Below are positions 53,990 to 64,000 of a stretch of 64,000 bases of DNA, piece by piece (position 1 is the stretch's first letter; each line of letters starts with the position of its first letter). Both the position numbers and the translations under genes were made by a program. The stretch comes from Alentia gelatinosa (lineage: Eukaryota > Annelida > Polychaeta > Phyllodocida > Polynoidae), in assembly GCA_950022655.1 (NCBI GenBank), contig OX465580.1, positions 128,124,099 through 128,188,098 of the forward strand, written 5' to 3'. Below the pieces are notes generated by a model. The model ran no database searches and was not told the DNA's origin. It saw only the letters and a program-made list of their open reading frames with translations.

Positions 53990-54610
53990 TCACTTTTCAT
54001 GTACTACTTACACTGATTACCTTAGTAGTCATCAGGCGGATATTCTGATAGAACTTCTATTTGTAAACTCTTATTGCAATCTCACAGAAAAATATGTTAA
54101 ATCACCTTTATATCAAGGGATAAAAACATGGGATAAATTACCGATTGAAATTCAAATGTTGGAAAATTTAGAGCAATTTAAAGGCCAAGCAAAAGAATTT
54201 TTGCTTACAGTGTGATACCTCGTTTTCCAATCTATTTGCTACCTGAGCGCTCTTCGTAGAGCGGAGTTTGTCTTGACTATTGTATGCATGTTATATTGCT
54301 TGTGACTAGTTTTGTATGATCTCCCCCTTCAATGAAAATATCATGTAACTGAATAACTGTGTATATCTGGGTGAAGCATCGTATATTAGTAGTATATCTT
54401 ATTGTTTTTTCTATTGTCAAACTACTCTAATGTATATGTGGTGTATATGTGTTTGTACCTGTACTATATTTGAAACCACTATGTTTATTACTATTTCTCC
54501 AACTGTCTATGTTCTATGTTATTAGTCTTAAGGACATATAGATGGAAGATCGTCGATGTACTTGATGAATTCTATATTGTCAATAAACTCTATTTTATAA
54601 AAAAAAAAAA
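53990..54610 (+). pseudogene. LINE 3' end fragment
   Basis: A short open frame reads ADILIELLFVNSYCNLTEKY, then VKSPLYQGIKTWDKLPIEIQ and FKGQAKEFLLTV before a stop at 54211. This is the usual C-terminus of CR1/Jockey-type LINE polyproteins. A 3' UTR follows with AATAAA at 54582 and a poly(A) run at 54599-54610. Confidence 0.75.
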
Positions 54611-54738
54611 GATATATAAGTATGTCATAATTTAAGGAGACATCGTGTGGATGAATGGAATCATTTCCTGTTGATTTCTGTTGTAAATATATACCGAGTT
54701 CGAAGAATGTCTCCTCATTATCGTATACCTGAAAATCA

Positions 54739-55147
54739 TTAAGGCAGGCGTCCACCAACCACGACAAGGCTACGACAAGAGCAGACCAGGAATTTTCAAT
54801 CGGCGTAAAAAGTGGGGCTTTATGACAGCGTTGTCGGAGGGTGTCGGGAAGTGCACGCTTCACCAAAATTTACTATCGTAGACCTCTGCGACACACTCCC
54901 GACACGCAATGACACTCCTCGACAAGGGTCCAGTCCTGGAAAAATTCGAACATGCTCGATGTTGTCGTAGCTTGTTGGAAGGCTCCCGACAAGCTTCCAA
55001 TCGTAGCCTTGTCCTGGCCTTGTCGTAGATTCTTGTGGGAAACTGGGGTCAACCAACCACGACTAGGCCTCCAATCGTAGGCCAATCGTGGACCTTGTCG
55101 GGAAGCCATTGTCGTAGCCTTGTCGTGGTTGGTGGATGCCCGCCTTT
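54739..55147. mobile_element. MITE with AAGGC.GGCGTCCACCAACC ends
   Basis: Inverted ends TTAAGGCAGGCGTCCACCAA then CCACGACAAGGC, and the complement of TAAAGGCGGGCATCCACCAA. The inside is a dense patchwork of TTGTCG, CCCGACA, CAATCGTAG and CGACAAG. No ORF of known type. Confidence 0.8.
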
Positions 55148-55287
55148 ACAGTCGCCGTTTTACAACAAATCACGCGGTACAGAGCACACGAACTAATAAT
55201 TCGTGGACATTGTCTCACACCTGGTCTTCAGACTTAGCACAATCCATACAGATGTTCAGTGGGAGACAGTGGGAGACATTCGTGCAC

Positions 55288-55650
55288 AGGTATAAATAGA
55301 CATTAAACGATGGTTTTGTGGAAGGGATGCCGTAAACCGAAACAGCCTGTTCACACAACCATCGTCTGTTGCATTTATTATCCATCTTTTTCACTAGATT
55401 AAACACAGCAGTTGCCATATTGAAGGGTATATTGTTAGTGACTATTTCTTTGCTATACAACATCAAGGGACTATCTTCCCGCATACCATGGCTTTGAGGC
55501 CATATACCGCAGATTTGGATTCGCATACCACAGTTATGGTATCTGACAGTTTTTTTTTTATATAATTAGGTCACAGTTTACAGAGTCCCCATACATTTTT
55601 AATGGGGTCTTTGTATATAATGGATAATAAAGATAAGCATCTAGATGCCA
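55288..55650. repeat. Copy of the 31-kb inverted-repeat family
   Basis: Colinear with 31140-31490 (CCATCGTCTGTTGCATTTAT, TTGCCATATTGAAGGGTATA, CCATGG, TATGGTATCTGACAG, AATGGGGTCTTTGTATA), but only one arm is present. Confidence 0.7.
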
Positions 55651-56525
55651 CAAAAAGCATCTAGTGCATTGTTTATATCATTAATTCATTTTTCCGAGAT
55701 TCTAAGGGAGATCGTCTAACCACTGTAGTATTTCATAGACGTTCGGCCATAGGTGTATAAAAACACTATCGGTAGCTTCCTGAATGAAATAAGTACAGGC
55801 TTAGATTTACACAGCCATCTTGTATTTCCATTGGGGTTTGTCTCCACAATTACTTCCGATTTGTCCCTTCATCATTAGTTATGTCGTAGATTATTTCCTG
55901 TAAGTATGTAGATTCGCCACTGAAGTTGGTCGTGATGTTTCTGCCAGTAGATAAAGCTTGCGGAACAAACATAAATACATGTAGAGGAGAATAGTTGATG
56001 AATAGCCTATATAGAAAAGATTGCCTTTGGATGGGATCAATCTGAAGGTTGGGACACTCGCCTCACCGTCCACAATAGAATCCGATAAGCGTAAGAAGGT
56101 CTTCATGTACGGTCGCTAACCATTCACTCCGGTATTGTCTGTTTTGATATGGTTTCAGCAGCAGGCATGATAACAGCAGGCATGATAACACTCTCCGTTA
56201 TCATTTACAGTGTTTACATCCGTGTGGCGCATAGACTTGCATTGTCCTCCCAGCCTATGCCATCCTTATTGAAGTGTGAACTCCTCCATATATTACTATT
56301 TTTATATTTCCTTTTCAGCACCAAGAAAACTGATACAATAAGAGATTTTTCTCAGAGACAATGAGTATATTTAGCGAAGCGATGGGAACTAACAAGAACT
56401 AGAAAGGACTTTCTTTACCCTAGATATAGAGTTTAGTGAAATAGAGAAAGTAAAATGGTAGCAACCTGAAGCATAGTACGTAGGCAGACAAGCTATTTGA
56501 ACATCATCTTTCCTAGTTATATGAT
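55651..56525. other. Nothing recognised
   Basis: Unassigned AT-rich DNA. A 13-bp word AGCAGGCATGATA is tandemly doubled near 56160. Confidence 0.4.
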
Positions 56526-56655
56526 TTTATCCTACCCCGTTTCCATATTTTTTCAGTATCAGAAAGTAGTGACATAAACAACACTTTATGTCACACCCGT
56601 GACATAAACAAACCCCATGTTAAGCCTATGGCTTTTTTAATTAGGGGAAGGATAA
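56526..56655. mobile_element. MITE, TTTATCCTACCCC family, copy 4
   Basis: Ends TTTATCCTACCCCG and AGGGGAAGGATAA. The core is about 95% identical to 30957-31081. Confidence 0.8.
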
Positions 56656-57388
56656 TATATAATACCAAATTAAAAAACAAAACAAAAAAAATCATGGGAG
56701 CTTGAGTTCACACAGACCCCCTGAAACACACAATATGAGCAAATCGTGTATAGTCAAGGTATAACCAAAGGGAAAGAACTGTCGTATTATACATATGGAA
56801 ATACAAACTTGCTACCAAAATACATGTATCTAGTTCCTACTGATGACAGGAATGACGCGTTGTAGCCTGTGTTCTACATTTATTTTACAGTTTATTATCC
56901 ACCAATTACGAAGTCTCCATATTAAATGCACAGAGCACCTGGGATCAGCTACACGGAAAATTTGGCATGTCAGAATCTCCCACAGGAGATACTGAAAAAA
57001 ACCAGTTCCATCCATAATGAGGTCATATCATCATGTACTTCAAAATAGGTTTCTTTATTATCAATTCAATATTGTTTATTTGGAACCGGTCATGTTAAGC
57101 TCGTTTACCATTAGAAATCACCCGCATAAAAGGTTTTGCATGTTTTAAAATAGAAAGATAGCGAATCATATACTCAGGGATGCAAGTTTGCCGACAATTG
57201 ACGGAAATCAGAAATTTCTGCATCTTGAAATATGATCATTAACAGAGTAGGAAAATCATAGGATAAAACTAAATTCCAAGAAATTCTGGCAGCAGGCTCT
57301 CACCAACTTTGGCGGCAGTTAAACGCGCCAAGGGCCGTTGACACTGCCGTCAGAGTTCCGTCAAGTGCCGAAATTTTGTTTGACGGCA
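56656..57388. other. Nothing recognised
   Basis: Unassigned. The last 90 bp are rich in TTGACGGCA/TGCCGTCA words. Confidence 0.4.
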
Positions 57389-57417
57389 CGGGGGGGGGGG
57401 GGGCGCCCCCCCCCCCG
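57389..57417. repeat. G14-CG-C11 palindrome
   Basis: A run of 14 G followed by CG and 11 C, a perfect strand-symmetric homopolymer hairpin. It could be a real structure or a sequencing/assembly artefact. Confidence 0.8.
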
Positions 57418-58583
57418 AATACGCCCCAGTTTTGTTTGTGTTTTTGTTTCCGACTTTTTCATCAGTCCCGACTTTCATCCCTGTATACTACCGTAAGTCT
57501 ACACCGAATTACCACCAGAGATGATAGTGCTGTAGCCTTAGGGCGTGATCTGGAAGTGTATATCTTACAATAAACTCTTTTGCAATAGGCTTATTGTTAA
57601 ACATGGATGTGGATAATAAATTCAATAACAGGTGTTTTGTGTTCCTCGTAGTTCCTCGTAGTTGATGTAGTAATACGCGTAAGCTGCTCGTAGATCTTTT
57701 CATGAACCAAAAAGGCAATATATTCTACTTACGATATCGGGATAGAAATAAACTTTGTCTCGAAAATGCATTAATGCATTAAATAAACATACAAGTCTAT
57801 AATAGAATAAATTATTGTTTTATGAGAATGGAAGGGTTTGCTATATGGTAGAGTTAGGTATAAGTGGAAGAGTGTTATGTTGTCTAAGAAATCAACTTTA
57901 TATGCAATCTTGTGGATACTGCAACTTAAAGGCTGAATGGCTGCTTAAAATGTTGATTGAATCTTTTTGAGTAGTTGGTTACATAATAACATTCCTTATA
58001 TACAGGAGATTTCTTAAACTTTTCAATCACAATAACATAAGTCAATTGGACTTCTGTTGACTATTTGTCACGCCGCTAGTCATACGTTATTTCTGTTGGG
58101 AAAATGGATGGATCAGAGGGAATATAAAACCTTTAGGATGCAGTTGTATTTACCTAAGACTCTACATAAATGTATGTACGACCTTAGTCTCTATTGGGAT
58201 ACAGTGAACTCTGGACAGAATGAGAGCTGAAGATATTGACTTTCCAGGGCCCTACTTGTTATGCCCGTTCTACGACTTTACAACTAGGCGAGATATTAGT
58301 ATGGATTATCCTCGCAGTAATAAGAAATGCACGTACTCGTGCACTGACAGCAATCAAAGACACAGTAACCAGAGACACAGTGTAGATTCTGACTCGACCA
58401 CGCATTAAATGCCTTTAAGATTGTGTCTGCTCATAAATATCTCTCAGCCTGGCGAAAGAACCCGTTGAACATTGAGTGAACCACGCTCTAGCTTATAAAG
58501 AAAGCTTTCTGACTGTAGGCAAGGTCGCTTTGCTAACTATTACCGAGCAGTGATTCGCTTCAGTCAATGGTGAACATGTTAAC
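57418..58583. other. Mostly unassigned
   Basis: 57585-57680 has sequence related to the 31-kb family (TGTTAAACATGGATGTGGAT, GTAGTTGATGTAGTAATACG). No gene recognised. Confidence 0.4.
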
Positions 58584-58935
58584 GGAATAGAGGGAAACTA
58601 TGTTCCGGTGGGAATAAGTCAAAGTTACGAGGTAAGGCTTGGAAAAGTTACTGCCCAAGGCCTTGGCCGCGGGCAGTAATTTTTCCAAGCCTTACCGAGT
58701 AACTTTGACTTATTTCCACTGGTACGTGGTTTCCCTTTTCCTATATACCTTCAATGGTCGGCTAATATCGATAAAAACAGAACGTCTCTGAACGTCAACC
58801 TAGGCAGTAAACGTCAACCTGGGCAGTAAACGTCAACCTGGGCAGTAACTTCAACCTGGGCAGTAAACAAAAGTTATTCCACCCCCAGCAGCGTTAAGTA
58901 ATCATAGGTTGTTCGCTCATAGGTATATAGGAATA
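58584..58935. mobile_element. Foldback element D, copy 2
   Basis: Nearly identical to 37970-38317 in arms, tandem ACGTCAACCTGGGCAGTA units and right end. The loop (58651-58676, CTGCCCAAGG...CCGCGGGCAG) is the reverse complement of the loop in copy 1. Confidence 0.85.
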
Positions 58936-59794
58936 GGAGATATCTGGCATTAACTTAAGATGTTTTGAATAACTTCCTTTTATCTTAAAAGAATGTTTCT
59001 GTAGAGTTATGTTTGATGTTTAACCATTGGATTATCATTAAATATATCAGATACTGATTACCTTGTTCAAGTGCTGCTTATTTGTAATTGATCATACCAT
59101 TTTTATTTCAAGAGAAACAATATTCCAGAGCACAATCGCCACAATACATTAGGCGTTCTTTCATGTACTATACACCTATGCCTAAAAATACTCCAAATAC
59201 CAACCTCTGCTATGCAAGTGGTAGTTGCGCCGTACCACCAAACTGTGCCGGTATGGCGCCATACCACCATACTTTGAAGACTGGATCTTATTGGTTTAAA
59301 AAATCAACTGACCTATTTATGACGTCATGGCACGGACATCGCTATACCTTGCTTAAACGGTTGTTGTAAAATGTAAACAAAGTCGATAGTAATCAAAGAA
59401 TTATGGAGGGAGCTTGTTTTAGGTGAAAGAGTCTGAAAGTTACGACTTGAGGAATTTATCTAGTGAGGAATGAACACTGAGTCACACCACAGAGTAGAAC
59501 ATGCTAAAAAAAAGGACAGAATTTGATATTGTGGTGTTCTGTGTCAGTCTAAAGTTGGCGGTTTAGCATTGAGTTCAAACATGGCACTCCAACAAGATGG
59601 CGGCCGTAATCACGCTAAAACGCCCGAGTGAGGTCTCTGTATCTCTCTACTCTGTCAAAGAACCACGTCTGACTAAGCAATGAAAGCAAGAAATTGACTT
59701 CCGCCTGCCCAGGCGACTTTGATTATCGCATCGACATCGACACATTTTGGGGAGTTTTTTTTATATTTACGTATATTTAGAGGTGATAGTACAA
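58936..59794. other. Unassigned; palindrome and YY1 motif
   Basis: GGTATGGCGCCATACC at 59250-59265 and AAGATGGCGGC (YY1 consensus) at 59594-59604, the latter possibly marking a promoter. No ORF of note follows. Confidence 0.4.
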
Positions 59795-59942
59795 GTGAAA
59801 CTTGTTAACCTAATTGGGATAGTTCCTCGTACCTCGTTACTTTCGTTAAAACTACCGCATTCGCTCTACAAGCTCATGCGGTAGTTTTAGCGAAGGTAAC
59901 GCGGTACGAGGAGCCGTCCCAATTAGGTTAACTAGTTTCCCT
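59795..59942. mobile_element. Foldback element M, copy 2
   Basis: Near-perfect hairpin with arms of about 65 bp (TTAACCTAATTGGGATAGTT, CCTCGTACCTCGTTACTTTC, AAAACTACC) around the centre GCATTCGCTCTACAAGCTCA TGC (59857-59879), ending AACTAGTTTCCCT. Confidence 0.85.
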
Positions 59943-61634
59943 AAAGTACATAATTTATATTCAGACAAAACACAATTTTACAGGACACATTTCACAAAAC
60001 ACTTCATATTCTCGGATCACAATCTTCTATAGTCTATAGTCACAGGTCATTTGACTCTGTAGCCATATCAAATGTAGAAAAAAGCACATTGAATGTTCTT
60101 CATGTGTATAATTCTTCCTGCACTACGGAAAAATACAATATGAAAGGAATGTCACAATAACATAACAGAACATAACAAGAGTATAAGTACGTGTTAGGTA
60201 TATCACTATAATATATAAACATACTTTATGTTTAGATTACTATATAGCCACTGATCATTTGACTCAGGGATAGTGACATTATAGTTTTTTTCAAATGTTC
60301 ATGGTAATCTGGTTGTAACACATGTCTTTTTACTTGTGTCTTAAAATTACTTGCAGTGTTATTTCAAGACACAAGTAAAAAGATATCATTTTTATATACC
60401 CAAGGCACCTCCAGTCGCACAGTGTGAACTGGGTATAACTCTGGTAATCTTACCAGTAAGTGTAATACACGCCACAACTTTGAATCGGTAATGTTTCAAA
60501 AGTATTTTATTAATCAGTCTGATGGACAATCATAATTTAGACTTCAGGATTTAACATCTGTTTGTCAACGTTTCGGTATTTCTACAACCATCAGGACACA
60601 GTCGGTATTTACAAGTCTCTAATCTCTACTCCACAATACCCACCGGTTAATCTCTATGGAAAATCAGGCTTTTGAACGATGGAAGTTTTGTACCGGATAT
60701 GGATTTGATTCTTGTACTCATCTTTCATAGAATGGGAAGCCAATTAATCTTCAAAGCAGCCAATAGAAGTTTGCAAACTTATGAATCAGTTATCAGTAGA
60801 AAACAGGATGACAACCACATCATATTTCCGCGTTTGGGGAGACTTTCTTCGTAATCAATAAGGAGGCCTAAATAGTTAACGTCCATAACTTTGCAGACAG
60901 AGGGCATGAAGGTATTAATAAGATTCCGACTTAATCCTAAATTCTTTCTGTTTACTGGATGGATTTCGCGCTTAACCCTTTCCTTACCTATGATACCTCA
61001 AGGCACTCCTGTGACTAGTGCAAATTATGCCACAAGGTACTCCCGTGGATAATTCAAACAATGCATCATTTTCATATTTCTGTTAGAATGTCATTTATCT
61101 CAGCTAATTCAAAATTAGCGATAATCAATGAATTGCGATAATCAATGAATAATTCTATATTTATGACCATGGGAACATTGACAGACAACTTTGAATATGA
61201 TGGAAAGCAATGTATTTTCTCAATAATTGCAGCCCAGGCCTTCACTATAGATGTGATCAGTCATCAAGGGTGCTGCATTTAATGACGTGCACCTGCTATG
61301 GATTTCAGTAAGGAAATGTCTAAGGAATATATATTATATCAATTTCATTTATTCTTAATAGGGACCACCATTTATGAAATTTTCAGACCCTTGATGTGTT
61401 ACTTGGCACTTCCAAGCTAACAGAACCTGGCTCTAGCTTCCAGCTAGACAACAGTTTTTTCCCCATTCCTTGATTTTCCTGTCTGGCCGCAGATATCCTA
61501 TGGGACATTTATGAAGAGTAAATTTCCCCCGTCAGCATACTGGCCCTGCACCAATGTTCAAGACTCACAGCAGACCCCAGCGGCATTTCCTCCTAGTGAA
61601 CAGTTTATGGAAGTGGTGGTTTCCTTCAGCCTAG
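59943..61634. other. Mostly unassigned; one 59-nt hairpin and a lone piggyBac-like end
   Basis: 60975-61050 has TTAACCCTTTCCTTACC and GATACCTCAAGGCA, a left end of the 192-597 family without a right end. Otherwise nothing recognised. Confidence 0.4.
60328..60386. repeat. Perfect 18-bp stem, 23-nt loop
   Basis: TCTTTTTACTTGTGTCTT pairs perfectly with AAGACACAAGTAAAAAGA. The size is near that of a small-RNA precursor, but no expression evidence exists. Confidence 0.6.
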
Positions 61635-62425
61635 TTAGAACGTGCTCGCTCGGCTTGTATACGGTGCCTAAAGCTTAGAGTGGTCACATATAGACTAGGA
61701 TCCAAACATATAAAGCACTTGTGGGTCTTGAGGTATTTCGGTCTTGTGTTATTGGTCATAGTCAGCTGGGCCTGTCTCTAAAGCTGGAGATACACCAAGC
61801 GAGTTACGCGGCGATTTCCGGAATCGCCAACACAAAATGGCGTATATGTGAGATATTATTTTATATTTCACCTGCGTATTGTTTCTGATAAGCTACATTG
61901 TCAGTGGGAGATATTACTCTGAAATAATATTTCACAAACGTGCCATTTTATGTTGGGTAATCCGGAGATCGCCACCCTGACTCGCTTGGTGTGTCCAAGC
62001 GAGTGAAGGCAGCGATCTCTGGAATAGCTGACACAATTTGGCGTGTATATGAGATATTATTTCATAGGAATATATCCCGCCTATAATATAGCATCTTGGA
62101 AGCAATAATTAGGTGAAATATGAAATAATAGCTCACATATAGGCCACTATATCGTTTCTCGCTTGGTGTGTCTCAGGCTTTAGACACTGGCACCCTGCTC
62201 CTTTCCAAATATCACAGTGAACAGCATGCAGATAGTGAAGGACAACTTTTTTTGTGCAACACGCTGAGTCAGGCAGTTGCAGAAATGGCGAGTTGACTGA
62301 GTGCAAGTTGGTTAGAGAAAACTCTCCATAGACAGAATGTAACTCAAACCTCTTAATTGTTATTTATCTATAATTGCACGCTCATTCATCAATGGTGAAC
62401 ATACAATTTACTCCTTGTTAGAGCG
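61635..62425. repeat. Dispersed repeat L copies, interrupted by MITE F
   Basis: 61640-61775 and 62185-62250 together form an inverted L copy (GGTCATAGTCAGCTG ... ACACTGGCACCCTGCTCC). 62262-62420 is part of a direct copy. Confidence 0.65.
61776..62184. mobile_element. Tandem pair of MITE F inside repeat L
   Basis: Outer ends TCTAAAGC..GGAGATACACCAAGCGAG and GCTTGGTGTGTCTCAGGCTTTAGA. A shared central junction (CTCGCTTGGTGTGTCCAAGCGAG near 61981-62003) shows two F copies fused at one terminus. Both carry GGCGAT..C, CAACACAAAATGGC and AGATATTATTT. Confidence 0.75.
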
Positions 62426-62452
62426 TGCTTGCACGCGCTAAATACATCATCT

Positions 62453-62822
62453 AGAGACCTAAAAGGTTAGAGTGGTCACATACACTTTCAGCGTGCTGCC
62501 ACAAAACTATCCCTTCACTCTCTGCGTGCTATCCACTGTGATGGTATGAAAGGAGCAGGGTGCCAGTGTCTCAGGGTCTTAGAAGCATGCTCAGCTGACC
62601 ATGACCAATCACTAGAGACCGAAATACCTCATTGACCCACTGGTGCTTGACCTTGATATTTTTGTATCCTAGACTCAGGTGGTTGCAGAAATAGCAGGCT
62701 GGCTGGGTTCAATTAGGTTACAGAAAGCTATCCATAAACTGAATGTAACACAAACCTTTTAATTGTTATTCATGTATAATTGCACGCTCCTTCATCAATG
62801 ATGAACGTTCTATTTGCTCCTT
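62453..62822. repeat. Dispersed repeat L, copy nearly identical to 14812
   Basis: Matches 14812-15178 with only scattered changes across about 365 bp, implying recent spread of the family. Confidence 0.75.
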
Positions 62823-62992
62823 GTTCTAAGGATGGTATTCGGCCTCTTCTAGATAGAATCGATACCTGTACAGGAAACGCATATAAACAGATATGCACAG
62901 TTTTTGTCTGAGGTAGTGAGCTGTTGAGAAGTTCCCGGATCTTTAGAATGGAAACTACATGTATGTTTGAGGTTCACCATGCAGCTGCAGTA

Positions 62993-63276
62993 AGGCCCGG
63001 CGTCCACCTACTATGATAGAGTCGTAGACCTCCCGATATGGCACCGATACAAAATGTCAAAATCGGTGCCATATCGGGAAGGTGCAAAATCGTAGACATA
63101 TGTCTAGACAAGCCAATCCACCACGCATTGAATGGGGTGTTTATCGGTATCTAATCGCAGAAACGTGGTCAACTGCCCCGATATTAAGTAACCTTCCGAC
63201 ACGATTTTGATTTTTTATCGGGAGGTGCATCGTAGACCATATCGGAGCCATATTGTAATAGGTGGACGCCGGACCT
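62993..63276. mobile_element. MITE C, copy 3
   Basis: Ends AGGCCCGGCGTCCACCTACT and AGGTGGACGCCGGACCT, flanked by TA on both sides. Same internal order as copy 1. Confidence 0.85.
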
Positions 63277-63730
63277 TAATGTGTAGGGCGACGGGCAGTA
63301 GCACATTATATTTCAAAGCTCGTTGTCCATTCTGTGTATTCATAATCAAATATATATATGACTTCGGAGTGTATTTTGAGATTTGCGTCAACTATCCTAT
63401 GTTGTCCTTTCCTAGAGTTAGAGGGATCTTATTAAGATTCGCAGAGATTGTGATCTGTATAAAACTTGTATTGTGTGATAATCCACAATACAAGTTTTTT
63501 ATGCACGACTTTTCCTCAGTTATTATGGGTTTTTCAAAGTACTTTGATAAGTGTATAAAGATATCATTAGAAATGATGGGTGATGGTGATCAGGGTTAGG
63601 AAGATTCTCCTTCTTTTCATATTGTCATCAATCTATTCCATCAGTGTCCCTATCTTTAGGGAGAATATCGTAATTATCAAACAAAGTAGCTACATAAAGG
63701 CCTCTTGAAAGAAATAAAAGGATACCGAAG
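63277..63730. other. Unassigned; contains a perfect 15-bp stem-loop
   Basis: 63461-63498: AAAACTTGTATTGTG pairs with CACAATACAAGTTTT over an 8-nt loop. The 130-codon open frame that begins inside MITE C (63207-63599) is not recognisable. Confidence 0.4.
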
Positions 63731-64000
63731 ATGAGGATTATCTTAGTTATTCATCGTGTAAAATTTCCTCTTCTGAGTTGGGTTTTCTCCCTTCAACCCT
63801 CTGCGGGTCTATTGGGGAGACGTCAAATCAGTGAAAAAATTCCCCGCTCACTCCACCGCACATGGAGAGAAATGAGAGACGCAGCCGGAAAGCAGATGAA
63901 AAATGAAGCCAGGTCGGCTTTCTTTTTCGACGCGATTCGCCTCAACCACATAGAGCCTTGGACCGTGGGCTTGGCCCCACTCCCAGGCTACCTCGACCGG
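63731..64000 (+). CDS. Partial ORF running off the right edge, unidentified
   Basis: Open from ATG 63731 to the window end (90 codons, no stop). The first 16 codons are AT-rich and may be intron: TTTCCTCTTCTGAG just before 63781 looks like a splice acceptor. From there the DNA is GC-richer and the translation is coherent and basic (RSLHRTWREMRDAAGKQMKN, then EARSAFFFDAIRLNHIEPWT, then VGLAPLPGYLDR). The style suggests a gene or transposon polyprotein; I cannot name a family. Confidence 0.45.
   Translation, partial: MRIILVIHRVKFPLLSWVFSLQPSAGLLGRRQISEKIPRSLHRTWREMRDAAGKQMKNEARSAFFFDAIRLNHIEPWTVGLAPLPGYLDR

Overview
This is animal nuclear DNA. It is AT-rich (by eye around 60% AT) and gene-poor. 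It has GT-AG introns, AATAAA polyadenylation signals, a U1 snRNA sequence and degenerate TTAGGG-type repeats, and it is packed with small inverted-repeat transposons, foldback elements and decayed LINEs. I see no operon, bacterial or viral genome structure. An invertebrate (deuterostome or lophotrochozoan) is my best guess, but the sequence alone does not fix the species.

Recognisable genes. (1) GORAB (RAB6-interacting golgin) lies on the minus strand at 5490-13157 in five phase-consistent exons coding for 613 residues. It has an unusually long Ala/Thr/Pro tail made from a coding minisatellite. (2) A NUPR1/p8 stress-protein gene lies at 17394-17600 (+) behind a TATA/CCAAT/TGACGCAA promoter. 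A compact 57-codon ORF (16921-17094, -) points away from it. (3) An intronless PRORSD1/ProXp-type trans-editing gene lies at 20737-21249 (+), with two perfect CREs and a short upstream ORF. A 153-codon ORF of unknown identity (20121-20582, -) is divergent from it. (4) A 164-nt U1 snRNA gene or pseudogene lies at 26282-26445 (-). (5) Unidentified coding-like exons lie at 47501-47640 and 47951-48081 (+), and an ORF runs off the right edge from 63731 (+).

Layout. 1-5.4 kb: transposons, then unassigned sequence. 5.5-13.2 kb: GORAB, with transposon-filled introns and a 67-bp G tract just upstream. 14-16.2 kb: repeats. 16.9-21.3 kb: the NUPR1 and PRORSD1 cluster. 21.9-32 kb: inverted-repeat elements, the U1 sequence and an old LINE. 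32.8-38.3 kb: nested insertions (element N inside J, one MITE inside another, element N inside a LINE, a foldback against that LINE). 39.4-40.2 kb: a 52-bp minisatellite. 41-46 kb: more nested elements and a nearly intact 5'-truncated LINE with a target-site duplication. 46-48 kb: GC-rich segment and possible exons. 48.5-63.3 kb: MITEs, foldbacks and a LINE 3' end.

The most distinctive content is the mobile DNA. Two unrelated palindromic elements (11967-12301 and 23187-23680) both carry a telomere-like core and 8-9 bp target duplications. A foldback family occurs in two near-identical copies whose loop is inverted while the flanks are not. An insertion family carries tRNA-like arms at one end. 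Several TIR families are filled with permutations of their own terminal words. All coordinates and alignments were read by eye; no search was run.
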